The notes under the pieces are model-generated. The model did no database searches and was not told where the DNA came from. It saw only the letters and a program-made list of their open reading frames with translations. From the NCBI RefSeq assembly GCF_004777465.1, contig NZ_CP038462.1:3472001-3536000 (forward strand): DNA of 64,000 bases, read 5' to 3'. Numbering within the stretch: the first letter of the stretch is position 1; each line of letters begins with the position of its first letter. Below are positions 1-8,765 of this stretch, in pieces. This DNA is from Nocardioides daphniae. GTDB lineage: Bacteria; Actinomycetota; Actinomycetes; Propionibacteriales; Nocardioidaceae. The position numbers and the translations under genes are program-made.

Positions 1-239
1 TCCCGGCCGCGCTCTACAAGGCGCTCGGCGGCTTCGCCACCAACAGCGTCAACATGACCAAGCTGGAGAGCTACATGGTGGGCGGCGGCTTCACCGCGAC
101 CCAGTTCCTGGCGGAGGTCGACGGCCACCCCGACGACACCGGCCTGGCCCGGGCGCTCGAGGAGCTCGCCTTCTTCACCACCGAGATCAAGGTGCTCGGC
201 GTCTATCCCGCCGCCCCGGAGCGCGCCGACCACAGCTGA
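1..239 (+). CDS. pheA: Prephenate dehydratase, C-terminal end (partial)
   Basis: Only the last 78 or so residues are in the window, read in the frame that starts at base 3 and ends with TGA at 237-239. They form an ACT regulatory domain, seen as LYKALGGFATNSVNMTKLES near the start and a closing LGVYPA. In this family the ACT domain binds phenylalanine and gives feedback control of prephenate to phenylpyruvate conversion. The phenylalanine-binding motif reads TKLESY rather than the ESRP form of mycobacterial PheA and looks more like the alphaproteobacterial type. The catalytic domain lies outside the window. Confidence 0.85.
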   Translation, partial: PAALYKALGGFATNSVNMTKLESYMVGGGFTATQFLAEVDGHPDDTGLARALEELAFFTTEIKVLGVYPAAPERADHS

Positions 240-285
240 GGCCAGCGCCCACGCAGCATCGCCGCTCAGCTGCCCCACGAATGGC

Positions 286-323
286 CGACGCCGGGAACGA
301 GATCACTCTCGCTCCCGGCGTCG
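286..323. terminator. Strong bidirectional hairpin terminator
   Basis: Bases 286-296 pair perfectly with 313-323 (11 bp, GACGCCGGGA-type arm). After a single A-C mismatch, 298-302 pair with 307-311 around a TCAC loop. It sits between two convergent genes, pheA and the M4 protease, so it can end transcription from both sides. Confidence 0.75.
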
Positions 324-360
324 CCGTTCTCCTCGACCTCAGAAGGTCATGCGCTGAGCA

Positions 361-2565
361 TCACTTGCAGCGGCCGACTCCGATGTCGTCGATGAACCAG
401 CCGAGCGCGTAGATGTTGACCGACGCCTCGGTGGCGATCCCGAACCGGAGGAAGACCTTCTTGCCGCGGGCCTTCTTCGGGAACTTCACGACCTGCTGGC
501 GGTAGCCGCCACTCTCACCGGCGAACGCGCGCTTGCCGGCGAACTTGGAGCCCTTGGCGTGCACCTTGTTCGGGTACTTGCCGTTGAAGAGGTCCATCCA
601 CTTCTTGCCGTTGTACGAGTACTCGACGCGACCGCCGTCGTAGTTCTTGCCGTTGTCGGTGTCGAAGAGGTAGGCGTGGCGGAAGCGCAGGAAGGAGCTC
701 TTGTGCTTGGGCACCTTGACCTTGTGCTTGGTGCGGACCGAGTAGTCCTTCGCCCGGCCCTTGTTGCTGTCCGGGAACCAGTTGCCCGGACGGTCGAAGC
801 CCCACATGTTCTTCTTGCCGGTGCTGGCGTAGGTGGCGTCGAAGCCCAGGTTGTTGGGGTTGCCCGGGACGAACCAGGGGCGCTGCGCCTTCCACTTCTT
901 GCCGCCCTTCTCCAGACCGTCGGAGAAGGTCCAGCTGACCCGCTTGCAGGTCTGCATGTCCTTGGCGTTGGAGCGCGGGATGTCCATCTGGGTCGCCTTG
1001 ACGGCCTTGTCGACCTGCGAGCAGTTGGAGTAGGAGATCCCCTTCGTGCCGACCAGGTTCTTGCAGGCCTGGCGCAGCGCACGGGCCAGGTCCTGGTAGT
1101 CGCTGGCCGAGGTGAGGATGCCGGTGTTGGCCTCGTACCAGACAGCAGCGGTCTTCGCGATGCCGATGCCGGTGACGGTCTGGCCGTTGAACGAGCCGCC
1201 GTCGACCATCAGGGTGGCGGCCTTGTTGCCGACGCCGCTGTTGTAGTGGACGCCGCCGTTGTCACCCGTGCCGCGGTAGTAGAGCGGGTCGTTCATCCGC
1301 GCCGGCTGGTCGTAGAGGTTCGGGTTGGACATGTGGCGGATCGCGCCGATCGGCAGCGACTCGCCGAGCTTCCAGCGGTCGGCGGCGGTGTCGTTCGGCG
1401 AGCTGGTGGCCAGGTCGACGAACTCACCGAAGATGTCGGAGATCGACTCGTTGATCGCACCCGACTGGTACGAGTAGAAGAGCTTCGAGGAGCGCTCGGT
1501 GACGCCGTGCGCGAGCTCGTGGCCCACCACGTCGTCGGCGGAGGCGTAGCCCGCGCCGTAGGTCATCTGCGAACCGTTCCAGAACGCGTTGGCGTAGGGG
1601 CAGCCGGCGTCCGGCGGGCAGTAGCGCACCGTCGAGATGAGCGGCATCCCCTTGCCGTCGATCGAGTCACGGTTGAACTGCGCCTTGAACCAGTCGTACG
1701 TGGCGCCGGAGTAGACGTAGGCCTGCTGGACCTCGGCGTTCTGCGCGGCAGCGTTGCCACCCTCGACCAGGACCGGGCTCTTGCACGGCAGGCCGGCGGC
1801 GGTGTTGCCGGCGTCGCAGACGCGACGGTTCTTGGCGGTGTGGATCTCGTCGAACGCGTCGACGATCGCGCCGATCTGGGCGTCGACGAAGACCTGGCGA
1901 CGTACGTGGTCGGAGAAGGAGACCTCGACCGCGTGGACCGTGCGGGCACCGGGGATCTTGTCGCTGCCGATGATGGCGGCGTCGTAGACCTTGAGGCCCT
2001 CGTGGACGGCGGTGACCTGGCTCGGCTTCACCCCGGCGCCGCGGGCGACGTACGCCTTGGCGGAGCGGATCGCTGCGGCCTGGCTGATGGTCGCGCGACC
2101 GACCGAGGCGGTGCTGCGGTCGGGCAGCACCTCGCCCGAGGCGGAGACGACGCGGTTGTCCTCGTCGAGCTGGACGGCGAGCTCGCCGCCGAGCACCTCG
2201 ACGCCGTCGAGCTGCTGCACGACGCGGACCGTGGTGTTGCCGGTGGCCTGGGCGTGGACCCGGTCGGCCTTCAGCGTCGAGCGCTTGCCGAGGCCGAACT
2301 CACCGGCGTGCTGCGCCACGAAGGCACGGGCGGCGGCCTGCGGGCTCGAGGACGGCTTGATCCCCTTGGGGGCGGCCAGAGGCTTGCCCGCCTCGGTGCC
2401 GACGAAGCTCACCAGCCCGCCCTTGGCGTGCACCTGGGCGCGGGCACCGAAGCCCTCGTCGGCGGCGGTCGCGGGCGAGGTCGCCACGACCCCGGCTGCG
2501 GTGGACACGGCGAGCGCGAGGATGGTCCCCGCCGCAGCCGTCTTTCTGGTCAGACGTGGTCGCAT
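361..2565 (-). CDS. Secreted M4 (thermolysin-type) neutral metalloprotease
   Basis: A 734-residue zinc endopeptidase precursor. The start at 2565 is chosen over an in-frame ATG at 2583 because GGAGAAGG lies just upstream and the protein then begins with a classic signal peptide (MRPRLTRK, hydrophobic stretch, cleavage after ATA). FTP/PepSY-like propeptide regions fill about residues 40-240. The catalytic part carries HELAH (zinc ligands and base), the third ligand in NESISD, and the active-site histidine in DNGGVHYNSG. The last 190 or so residues form an extra beta-rich, aromatic domain with YDGGRVEYS and GWFIDDIGVG, similar to the MAM-like tail of immune inhibitor A proteases; this may aid substrate or cell-surface binding. 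It is likely a monocistronic exoenzyme. Confidence 0.9.
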   Translation of the reverse strand: MRPRLTRKTAAAGTILALAVSTAAGVVATSPATAADEGFGARAQVHAKGGLVSFVGTEAGKPLAAPKGIKPSSSPQAAARAFVAQHAGEFGLGKRSTLKADRVHAQATGNTTVRVVQQLDGVEVLGGELAVQLDEDNRVVSASGEVLPDRSTASVGRATISQAAAIRSAKAYVARGAGVKPSQVTAVHEGLKVYDAAIIGSDKIPGARTVHAVEVSFSDHVRRQVFVDAQIGAIVDAFDEIHTAKNRRVCDAGNTAAGLPCKSPVLVEGGNAAAQNAEVQQAYVYSGATYDWFKAQFNRDSIDGKGMPLISTVRYCPPDAGCPYANAFWNGSQMTYGAGYASADDVVGHELAHGVTERSSKLFYSYQSGAINESISDIFGEFVDLATSSPNDTAADRWKLGESLPIGAIRHMSNPNLYDQPARMNDPLYYRGTGDNGGVHYNSGVGNKAATLMVDGGSFNGQTVTGIGIAKTAAVWYEANTGILTSASDYQDLARALRQACKNLVGTKGISYSNCSQVDKAVKATQMDIPRSNAKDMQTCKRVSWTFSDGLEKGGKKWKAQRPWFVPGNPNNLGFDATYASTGKKNMWGFDRPGNWFPDSNKGRAKDYSVRTKHKVKVPKHKSSFLRFRHAYLFDTDNGKNYDGGRVEYSYNGKKWMDLFNGKYPNKVHAKGSKFAGKRAFAGESGGYRQQVVKFPKKARGKKVFLRFGIATEASVNIYALGWFIDDIGVGRCK

Positions 2566-2669
2566 GTGTTCCTTCTCCCCCAAGAGTCAAGCGAACGGAT
2601 TCCGCATCGTATGTGGCGCGGCCGACAAAAGCACCCGTGGAACTACGCAGACGACGCACCCGGACCCAC

Positions 2670-2734
2670 GGGCCGGGGGCCATCCTCGCGCATGCATCGG
2701 GCCGGGGGCCATCCTCGCGCATGCATCGGGCCGG
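2670..2734. repeat. Two tandem copies of a 29-bp unit
   Basis: Two identical 29-bp copies occupy 2670-2698 and 2699-2727, followed by the first 7 bases of a third. Each unit begins GGGCCGGGGGCC and contains GCATGCATC. The array lies between the divergent protease and thioesterase genes, where promoters are expected. Confidence 0.8.
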
Positions 2735-2789
2735 CCCACCCCTCGGACGGGCCATGGCGTCCGGCGCGCCGGCGGACCAGACTTCGCCG

Positions 2790-3305
2790 GTGAACCTCTA
2801 CTGGCGCCTCATCTGGCTCATGCTCAACATCAAGCGCCGCCCGCGCACCCTCCTGTGGGGCACCACCCGCTCGCCCTTCCGGGTGCTGCCCAGCGACCTG
2901 GACGCGCTGGGCCACATGAACAACGCCAAGTACTTCGGCTTCATGGACCTCGGCCGCGTCGACCAGATGGTCCGCTCCGGCCTGTGGCAGCACTGCCAGG
3001 AGCGGGGCTGGTACTCGGTCGTGGCGAGCCAGACGATCCGCTACCGGCGCTCGCTCAAGCCCTGGCAGCGCTTCGACCTGCACACCCGGGTGATCGGCTT
3101 CGACGAGAAGGCGATGTACATCGAGTCGCGCTTCATGCAGCGCGGCACGCTCGCCGCGCACGCGGTCGGACAGGTGCGCTTCCTGCACAAGAAGGGCGGC
3201 GACGTCCCGCCCAGCGCGGTGCGCGAGCTGATCCCGGAGGCTCCCGAGCTCGAGCTGCCCGCGTGGGTCTCGACGTGGGCCGAGGCAGTGCGGAGCGCCG
3301 TCTGA
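2790..3305 (+). CDS. Hotdog-fold acyl-CoA thioesterase family protein
   Basis: A 171-residue protein of the 4HBT/thioesterase superfamily. The key motif DALGHMNNAKYFGFMD (about residues 36-51) is the typical hotdog active-site loop, followed by SQTIRYRRSLKPWQRF on the central helix and strand. Such proteins hydrolyse acyl-CoA or acyl-ACP thioesters in the cytoplasm; the substrate cannot be told from sequence. I prefer the GTG at 2790, which gives MNLYWRLIWLM as in relatives. An ATG at 2754 in the same frame would add 12 unconserved residues next to the tandem repeat. Confidence 0.75.
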   Translation: MNLYWRLIWLMLNIKRRPRTLLWGTTRSPFRVLPSDLDALGHMNNAKYFGFMDLGRVDQMVRSGLWQHCQERGWYSVVASQTIRYRRSLKPWQRFDLHTRVIGFDEKAMYIESRFMQRGTLAAHAVGQVRFLHKKGGDVPPSAVRELIPEAPELELPAWVSTWAEAVRSAV

Positions 3306-3402
3306 GCGGTCCGGTCGAGAGCCCGACGGGGCCAACGACCCGGGCACCCGGGCGCCGACAGGGCTAGGGTCCGAGGTGGACCTCCGCACCCGAGGAGCAG
3401 CC

Positions 3403-5061
3403 ATGGACGAGACGCCCCGGTTGTCGCGCGCCCTGGCACGTCCGCGCCTGCTCGGGATGGCGCTGGCGCTGGTCGCCTTCCAGCAGTCGCTGGTGCCGTC
3501 GCTGCTGGTGCGCAACTGGTACTTCCAGGGCGTGGTCAGCGGCGTCGCGGTCGCGGTGGGCTACGGGCTCGGCGCCGGCATGACCCGCGGCGTCGAGTGG
3601 GGCGTACGACGCTCGTCGTGGACCCCGCCCCGGCTCTCGCGCCGCACCGACCACCGTCTCCGCCTGGGCGTGCTGGTCGCCCTGGTCGTCGCGGTCGCGC
3701 TGATGTCGCGCCGGGCCGTGGCGCAGCACCGGTGGACGTGGGAGCGGCTCGACCACTCGCCCTCCTCGAGCTGGCTCGTCCACGGCGGCACCGTCGCCGT
3801 CACCCTGGCGGTCGCCGCGGTGCTGGTGCTCCTCGCGCTGGGCCTCGGCTGGCTGCGGCGCCGGGTCGCGCGCGCCGGCGGACGCGTCCTGCCGCGCTGG
3901 GTCGCCGGTGTCGTGGCCACCGTGCTGGTGGTCTGGGCGGTGACCTCGGCGCTGAACACGTGGGTCTACCAGCGCACCCTCGACGGCCTCAACGCCACCT
4001 TCACCCTGAGCGACCTGGAGGTCGAGGACGGCATGACCCCGCCGGAGTCGTCGTCGCGCTCGACCGGTCCCGCCTCCGAGGTCGCGTGGGAGGAGGTCGG
4101 CGACGAGGGCCGCCGCTTCCTCACCCGCGGGCCGTCGGTAGAGCGGCTGCAGGAGTTCCGCACCGACGGCGAGGCGGCGGCCGTCGAGCCGGTGCGGGTC
4201 TACGTGGGGCGGGCGACGACCCCCGAGCCGGACGAGCAGGCCGCCCTGGCGCTGGAGGAGCTGGAACGGTTCGACGCCTTCGACCGCAGCGTCGTCCTGG
4301 TCGTCGTGCCGACCGGCACCGGGTGGGTCAACGAGCAGATCGTGCAGCCGGTCGAGTACCTCTACGGCGGCGACGTCGCCACGGTCTCGGTGCAGTACTC
4401 CCACCTGCCCAGCCCGCTGGCCTTCCTCACCGAGTCGCACGCCGCCGGCGACGCGGGCGCCGCGCTCGTCGACGCGGTCCGCGATCGCGTCGAGCAGGAG
4501 CCCGCGGACGAGCGCCCGCTGCTGCTGGTCGCCGGCGAGTCGCTCGGCTCCTTCGGCGGCAGCAACGCGTACGCCTCCCTCGACGCCATGCGCGAGGGCG
4601 CCGACGCCTCGCTGTGGGTGGGGCCGCCGGCGATGATGCACCTGCGCCGCGAGGCCGAGGCCGAGCGCGCGCCCGGGTCGCTGCAGATCAAGCCGGACGT
4701 GGGCGACGACCTCCTCTTCGCCAACCGGGCCTCCGACGTCGTCGGCCACCCGCGGTCGGTCTTCCTCCAGCAGGCCGACGACGCGATCGTGTGGTGGGAC
4801 TGGCCCGTGCTGTGGGAGGAGCCCGACTGGCTGCGCGAGCCGCTCGACCCGGCGGTCAACCCGGAGATGGAGTGGTATCCGGTGACCACGTTCCTCAACC
4901 TGGCCGTCGACATGGCCGTCAGCACCGCCTTCGAGCACGACCAGGGTCACAAGTACGGCACCCAGCCGCTGCTCGCCTGGGCGGCGATGCTGCAGCCCGC
5001 GGGGTGGAGCCCCGACCGGGTCACCGAGCTGCGGGCCGCACTGGCCGGGACCGGCCCGTGA
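3403..5061 (+). CDS. Membrane alpha/beta-hydrolase family protein
   Basis: A 552-residue protein of the actinobacterial membrane alpha/beta-hydrolase family (Abhydrolase_9 type). The ATG at 3403 has GAGGAG five bases upstream. The N-terminal 200 residues hold four or five hydrophobic segments separated by Arg-rich loops, so this part is in the membrane. The C-terminal half is a soluble hydrolase domain with the nucleophile elbow GESLGSFGG (Ser near residue 378) and a late EHDQGHKYG that can supply the catalytic histidine. The substrate is unknown; a lipid or ester is a guess. The stop overlaps the next start as GTGA, so it is co-translated with the GNAT gene. Confidence 0.7.
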   Translation: MDETPRLSRALARPRLLGMALALVAFQQSLVPSLLVRNWYFQGVVSGVAVAVGYGLGAGMTRGVEWGVRRSSWTPPRLSRRTDHRLRLGVLVALVVAVALMSRRAVAQHRWTWERLDHSPSSSWLVHGGTVAVTLAVAAVLVLLALGLGWLRRRVARAGGRVLPRWVAGVVATVLVVWAVTSALNTWVYQRTLDGLNATFTLSDLEVEDGMTPPESSSRSTGPASEVAWEEVGDEGRRFLTRGPSVERLQEFRTDGEAAAVEPVRVYVGRATTPEPDEQAALALEELERFDAFDRSVVLVVVPTGTGWVNEQIVQPVEYLYGGDVATVSVQYSHLPSPLAFLTESHAAGDAGAALVDAVRDRVEQEPADERPLLLVAGESLGSFGGSNAYASLDAMREGADASLWVGPPAMMHLRREAEAERAPGSLQIKPDVGDDLLFANRASDVVGHPRSVFLQQADDAIVWWDWPVLWEEPDWLREPLDPAVNPEMEWYPVTTFLNLAVDMAVSTAFEHDQGHKYGTQPLLAWAAMLQPAGWSPDRVTELRAALAGTGP

Positions 5062-5534
5062 GCGCGCCCCGACCCGTGCGGGTGCGGGTCGCGACGGTCG
5101 CCGACGCGGCCACCGTCGCCGGTCTGCTGCACGACTTCAACGTGGAGTTCGAGGCGCCGACGCCCTCGGCCGCCGACTTCACCCGCCGCCTCTCCACCCA
5201 GCTGGGGCACGACGGCGTACGCGCGTGGCTCGCCGAGGCGGACGGTGACGGGGAGCCGGTCGGCTTCGCTCTGGCGACCCTGCGCCCCAGCCCCTACTCC
5301 GACGGCGGCACCGTCCTCCTCGAGGAGCTGTACGCCCGCCCCGCGCGCCGCGGCACGGGTGTGGGCACCGCGCTGATGGAGGCGCTCGCGACGTGGGTGG
5401 TCGAGCGGGGCGCCGGTGAGGTGCAGATCAACGTCGACGAGGTCGACACCGACGCACGGCGCTTCTACGAGCGGCTCGGCTTCACCAACGTCGAGGACGG
5501 CTCGCGGATGCTGCTCTACGTGCGAGAAGCCTGA
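5058..5534 (+). CDS. GNAT family N-acetyltransferase
   Basis: A 158-residue single-domain GNAT enzyme. The GTG start overlaps the previous stop by four bases (GTGA). The acetyl-CoA binding signature is clear: LEELYARPARRGTGVGTALM (about residues 94-113; Arg/Gly loop R-R-G-T-G-V-G) and a C-terminal DARRFYERLGF helix and strand. It transfers an acetyl group from acetyl-CoA to an amine, but the acceptor is not evident. Translational coupling to the membrane hydrolase suggests a shared expression unit rather than a proven common pathway. Confidence 0.8.
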   Translation: MSAPRPVRVRVATVADAATVAGLLHDFNVEFEAPTPSAADFTRRLSTQLGHDGVRAWLAEADGDGEPVGFALATLRPSPYSDGGTVLLEELYARPARRGTGVGTALMEALATWVVERGAGEVQINVDEVDTDARRFYERLGFTNVEDGSRMLLYVREA

Positions 5535-5568
5535 GGCGCGCGGCCGCGCTGGGGGGAGAATCAGGTCC

Positions 5569-6384
5569 ATGACCCGACCCGGTGACGAGAACTACCTGCA
5601 CGGCCACCACGCCAGCGTCCTGGCGGCGCACGGCGCCCGCACCGCGGAGAACTCGGCGGCCTACCTCCTGCCGCACCTCGCGCCGGGCACGAGCCTGCTC
5701 GACGTCGGCTTCGGGCCGGGCAGCATCACCGCCGACCTGGCCAAGGTCGTGGCGCCCGCGGAGGTGGTCGGCATCGAGGCCGCGCCCGACGCACTGGCGG
5801 CCGCGCAGGCGCTGATGGAGGCGCGCGGGGTCGACAACGTCACCCTGCGGACCGGCTCGGTCTACGAGCTGCCCTTCGAGGACGGCTCCTTCGACGTGGT
5901 GCACTGCCACCAGGTGCTGCAGTACCTCACCGATCCGCCGGCCGCGCTGCGCGAGATGGCCCGGGTGGCCCGCCGCGTGGTCGCCGCCCGCGAGGTCGAC
6001 TATGCGGTGATGCACTGGTACCCGCCGAACCCCGGCATGGAGGACTGGCTCGACAGCTACCGCTCCGCGGCCCGCTAGGCGGGCGGCGAGCCGGATGCGG
6101 CCCGCCACCTGCGCGCGTGGGCCAACGCGGCCGGCCTCGACCTCCTCGGCGAGGTGCGGCTCGACGCGTCGACGTGGACGTACGCCACCGCCGGGTCGAC
6201 CGGCTGGTGGGGTGACGTCCAGGCCGCGCGCGTCCTGGAGTCGGAGCAGAACGCCAAGCTCCGCGCCCTCGGGGTCTCCGAGGAGCGGATCGCCCGGATG
6301 GCCGCCGACTGGAAGGCCTGGGGCCAGCACCCGGACGCCTGGTTCTCGATGGTCCACGGAGAGCTGCTGCTGCTCAAGTGGTGA
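5569..6384 (+). pseudogene. Class I SAM-dependent methyltransferase, interrupted by an in-frame TAG
   Basis: Reads as a 271-codon methyltransferase with an in-frame TAG at 6076-6078 (codon 170). Residues 1-169 contain the SAM-binding motif LLDVGFGPGS, the acidic motif VVGIEAAP and the motif IV region FDVVHCHQVLQYL. After the stop the same frame continues as a normal C-terminal part (AGGEPDAARHLRAWANAAG ... FSMVHGELLLLKW). Both halves are in one frame with no indel, so a single base (for example CAG or GAG to TAG) explains the break. It may be a true nonsense mutation or a sequence error, since many nearby genes show errors. The nearest named families are ubiE/COQ5-like; substrate unknown. Confidence 0.75.
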
Positions 6385-6388
6385 GGGG

Positions 6389-7537
6389 TCAGATCCCCAG
6401 CATCCGCCCGATGATCTCCTTCTGGATCTCGGTCGTCCCGCCGTAGATCGTCTGGATCCGGCTGTCCAGGAAGGCCTTCGCGATCGGGTACTCCATCATG
6501 TAGCCGTAGCCGCCGTGCAGCTGCACGCCCGCGTCGACGAACTTCTTCTGCAGCTCGGTGGTCCACCACTTCGCCATCGAGGCCAGGCTGGCGTCGGCCG
6601 TGCCGGCGTTGAGCTGCTCGATGCAGTCGTTGACGAAGACGCGGGCGACGTGGGCCTCGGTCGCCATCTCGGCGAGCAGGAAGCGGTTGTGCTGGAAGTT
6701 GCCGATCGAGCGCCCGAACGCCTTGCGCTCCTTGGCGTAGTCGAGGCAGAGGTCGAGGACGTGCTCCATCGCGGCGACCGCGATCACGGCGATCGAGATC
6801 CGCTCCTGGGGCAGGTTCTCCATGAGGTGGATGAAGCCGCCGCCGAGCTGGCCGAGCAGGTTCTCCTTCGGCACCACGACGTCGTCGAAGAAGAGCTCGG
6901 CGGTGTCCTGCGCCTTGAGCCCCATCTTCTCGAGGTTGCGGCCGCGGGTGAACCCCTCCATCCCGCGCTCGACGACGAGCAGGCTGATGCCGGAGTGGCC
7001 TGCCTCGGGGTCGGTCTTCGCGACCACGATGACCAGGTCGGACAGGATGCCGTTGGAGATGAAGGTCTTCGACCCGTTGAGGACGAAGTGGTCGCCCTTG
7101 TCGACGGCGTGGGTGGCGATGCCCTGGAGGTCGGAGCCGGCGCCGGGCTCGGTCATCGCGATGGCGGAGATCGTCTCGCCGCTGACCAGGCCGGGCAGCC
7201 AGCGCTGCTTCTGCTCGTCGGTGCCGAGCGAGGTGATGTAGGGGACGACGATGTCGCTGTGCAGGCCGAAGCCCAGCCCGCTGGCGCCGGCCCGGATGGT
7301 CTCCTCGGCCAGCACGGCGGTGTAGCGGAAGTCGCGGACGCCCGCGCCGCCGTACTCCTCCGGCACGTCGAGGCAGAGCAGCCCGGCCGCGCCCGCCTTC
7401 ACCCAGACGTCACGGTCGACCTGGCCCGCAGCCTCCCACGCCTCGTGGTGCGGGACGACCTCCTTCTCCAGGAAGGAGCGCACGGTGGAGCGGAAGTCCT
7501 CGTGCTCGGTCTCGTAGATCGACGGCCTGGTGGGCAT
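6389..7537 (-). CDS. Acyl-CoA dehydrogenase
   Basis: A 382-residue FAD flavoprotein that alpha,beta-dehydrogenates acyl-CoA. The ATG at 7537 is preceded by CGGAGGT. Recognisable segments are AMTEPGAGSDL (FAD and substrate contact), KTFISNG, YAKERKAFGRSIGNFQ, and QLHGGYGYM with IYGGTTEIQKEIIGR near the end. The position that is the catalytic glutamate in medium-chain enzymes is glycine here (YGG). The base is therefore expected at the Glu in NLPQER, as in long-chain and isovaleryl-type enzymes. A perfect palindrome 35 bp upstream of the start is a likely operator, probably for a TetR-type repressor of fatty-acid or branched-chain catabolism. Confidence 0.9.
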   Translation of the reverse strand: MPTRPSIYETEHEDFRSTVRSFLEKEVVPHHEAWEAAGQVDRDVWVKAGAAGLLCLDVPEEYGGAGVRDFRYTAVLAEETIRAGASGLGFGLHSDIVVPYITSLGTDEQKQRWLPGLVSGETISAIAMTEPGAGSDLQGIATHAVDKGDHFVLNGSKTFISNGILSDLVIVVAKTDPEAGHSGISLLVVERGMEGFTRGRNLEKMGLKAQDTAELFFDDVVVPKENLLGQLGGGFIHLMENLPQERISIAVIAVAAMEHVLDLCLDYAKERKAFGRSIGNFQHNRFLLAEMATEAHVARVFVNDCIEQLNAGTADASLASMAKWWTTELQKKFVDAGVQLHGGYGYMMEYPIAKAFLDSRIQTIYGGTTEIQKEIIGRMLGI

Positions 7538-7571
7538 GCGTACCTCCGTGCTCGAGGCGCGCACGCCTCAC

Positions 7572-7592
7572 TGTGACAGTAGAACTGTCACA
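7572..7592. promoter_or_regulatory. Palindromic operator upstream of the acyl-CoA dehydrogenase
   Basis: TGTGACAGT - AGA - ACTGTCACA is a perfect 9-bp inverted repeat with a 3-base centre. It lies 35 bp upstream of the dehydrogenase start. The form and place fit a TetR-family or similar dimeric repressor site. No regulator gene is adjacent. Confidence 0.6.
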
Positions 7593-7639
7593 TTAGACGA
7601 GAGGGACGTGACTGTCATCACTCCGCGAGGAATGCGCAG

Positions 7640-7804
7640 TCACTCCTCGGCGAAGAGCGCCTCCGCGGCGCGCGAGTCCGCGTACTCCTCGAAGCGGGCG
7701 ATCCGACCGTCGACCAGCGGCAGCCAGCGACGGGCGACCTCGAGCGCCTGCTCGATGCCGGCGGCGGTGGGGGTCTCGATCGGGACGTCCATGGGGCGCA
7801 TCAT
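7640..7804 (-). CDS. Small protein resembling the C-terminus of SnoaL/NTF2-like proteins
   Basis: A 54-residue open frame too short for routine calling. Its end, LVDGRIARFEEYADSRAAEA, looks like the last strand and helix of SnoaL-like (NTF2-fold) proteins. Codon third positions are GC-rich as in real genes here. It lies downstream of the MetF-like gene on the same strand, starting about 30 bp after that stop, with ATGATG at 7804 and no strong ribosome site. It is probably a remnant of a longer NTF2-like gene or a small gene of unknown role. Confidence 0.35.
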   Translation of the reverse strand: MMRPMDVPIETPTAAGIEQALEVARRWLPLVDGRIARFEEYADSRAAEALFAEE

Positions 7805-7835
7805 CACCCGACGCACGCGCCCCGCGGGCGGCGAC

Positions 7836-8765
7836 TCAGAAGTCGCGGTACTCCTCGAGCCGCTTGCGGATGTGGCCCGCGAGCTCGACGGACGCCTCGA
7901 TCTCAGCCTTGCGGATCGCCACCGACTCGACGTTGAAGCCGATCGGCAGGCCCAGGCGGTCGGCGAAGGCGATCAGCTCGTCGGCGGTCGCCACGCACTG
8001 GTCGTAGGACTGCTGCAGGGTGTCGGAGGAGTGGCGCAGGTCGTTCTGCACCCAGCGGGGCACGTTGACGCCCAGCCACTCCAGGAACTCCAGCGTCTTG
8101 AGCGAGCCGCAGACCGAGAGCGTGAAGACCAGCGGCACCGGCTCGACGCCGGCCTCGCGGCAGGCGTAGTGGTAGTCGGAGAGCAGGTCCTTGGCGGCGT
8201 TGACGTCGTAGACCACCTGGCTGACGAAGAAGCTCACGCCGGCCGACTGCTTGGCGAGCAGGCGGGCCTGCTCGTCGCCACGCGACTGGTGGCGCTCGGG
8301 GATCGCGACGCCGCCGAGCAGCAGGTCGGGCTGCACCTCACGGCGCAGCTCCTGGGCCTGCGGCAGCGAGACCGCGACCTCCTTGTCACGCGAGGAGGCG
8401 CCGACGAAGACGGTCATCACGCGGTCAGGGTCCTGCGCGCCCAGCCACTCGCCGAGGTGGTCGGGGGTGTACTTGCCGACGCAGCGGTAGATGACGACCG
8501 GCTTCTTCCAGCCGTCGAGCTGGTCGGCGAAGTCGGCAGGGTCGAGCGTCGCGGAGTAGGGGAACGGGCGCTCGGCCGGGTTGCGGTCGGACTCGTCGTC
8601 GATGTCGTAGAGGACCAGGGCGTCGACGTCGAGCGGCTCGAGGCGCTGCACGGTGCGCTCGGCGACCTGGCGGACGTCCTCGCTCGGGGTGCCCTGCCGC
8701 GGCGGGGTCATCCCGAAGAGGACGATGCCCCCACGGCGCTCGGCGATGCGCTGGCGCAGCTCCAC
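7836..8765 (-). CDS. Methylenetetrahydrofolate reductase family protein (MetF-like)
   Basis: A 309-residue TIM-barrel flavoprotein of the MTHFR superfamily. The GTG at 8765 has AAGGAG six bases upstream and gives MELRQRIAERRGG. Family-like features are GIVLFGMTPPRQGTPSED at the first strand and active-site loop, LLLGGVAIPERH, and FFVSQVVYDVNAAKDLL matching the conserved Q-x-x-(Y/F) strand of MetF. A typical MetF would reduce methylene-THF to methyl-THF for methionine synthesis. The sequence diverges at the N-terminus, so a related folate or one-carbon oxidoreductase role remains possible. Confidence 0.6.
   Translation of the reverse strand: MELRQRIAERRGGIVLFGMTPPRQGTPSEDVRQVAERTVQRLEPLDVDALVLYDIDDESDRNPAERPFPYSATLDPADFADQLDGWKKPVVIYRCVGKYTPDHLGEWLGAQDPDRVMTVFVGASSRDKEVAVSLPQAQELRREVQPDLLLGGVAIPERHQSRGDEQARLLAKQSAGVSFFVSQVVYDVNAAKDLLSDYHYACREAGVEPVPLVFTLSVCGSLKTLEFLEWLGVNVPRWVQNDLRHSSDTLQQSYDQCVATADELIAFADRLGLPIGFNVESVAIRKAEIEASVELAGHIRKRLEEYRDF

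Noticed and set aside
559..2793. Long open frame on the + strand across the M4 protease gene
   Set aside because: It is antisense to a gene with clear catalytic motifs. High GC leaves few stops in this frame and the translation is Val/Gly/Arg-rich with no family features.
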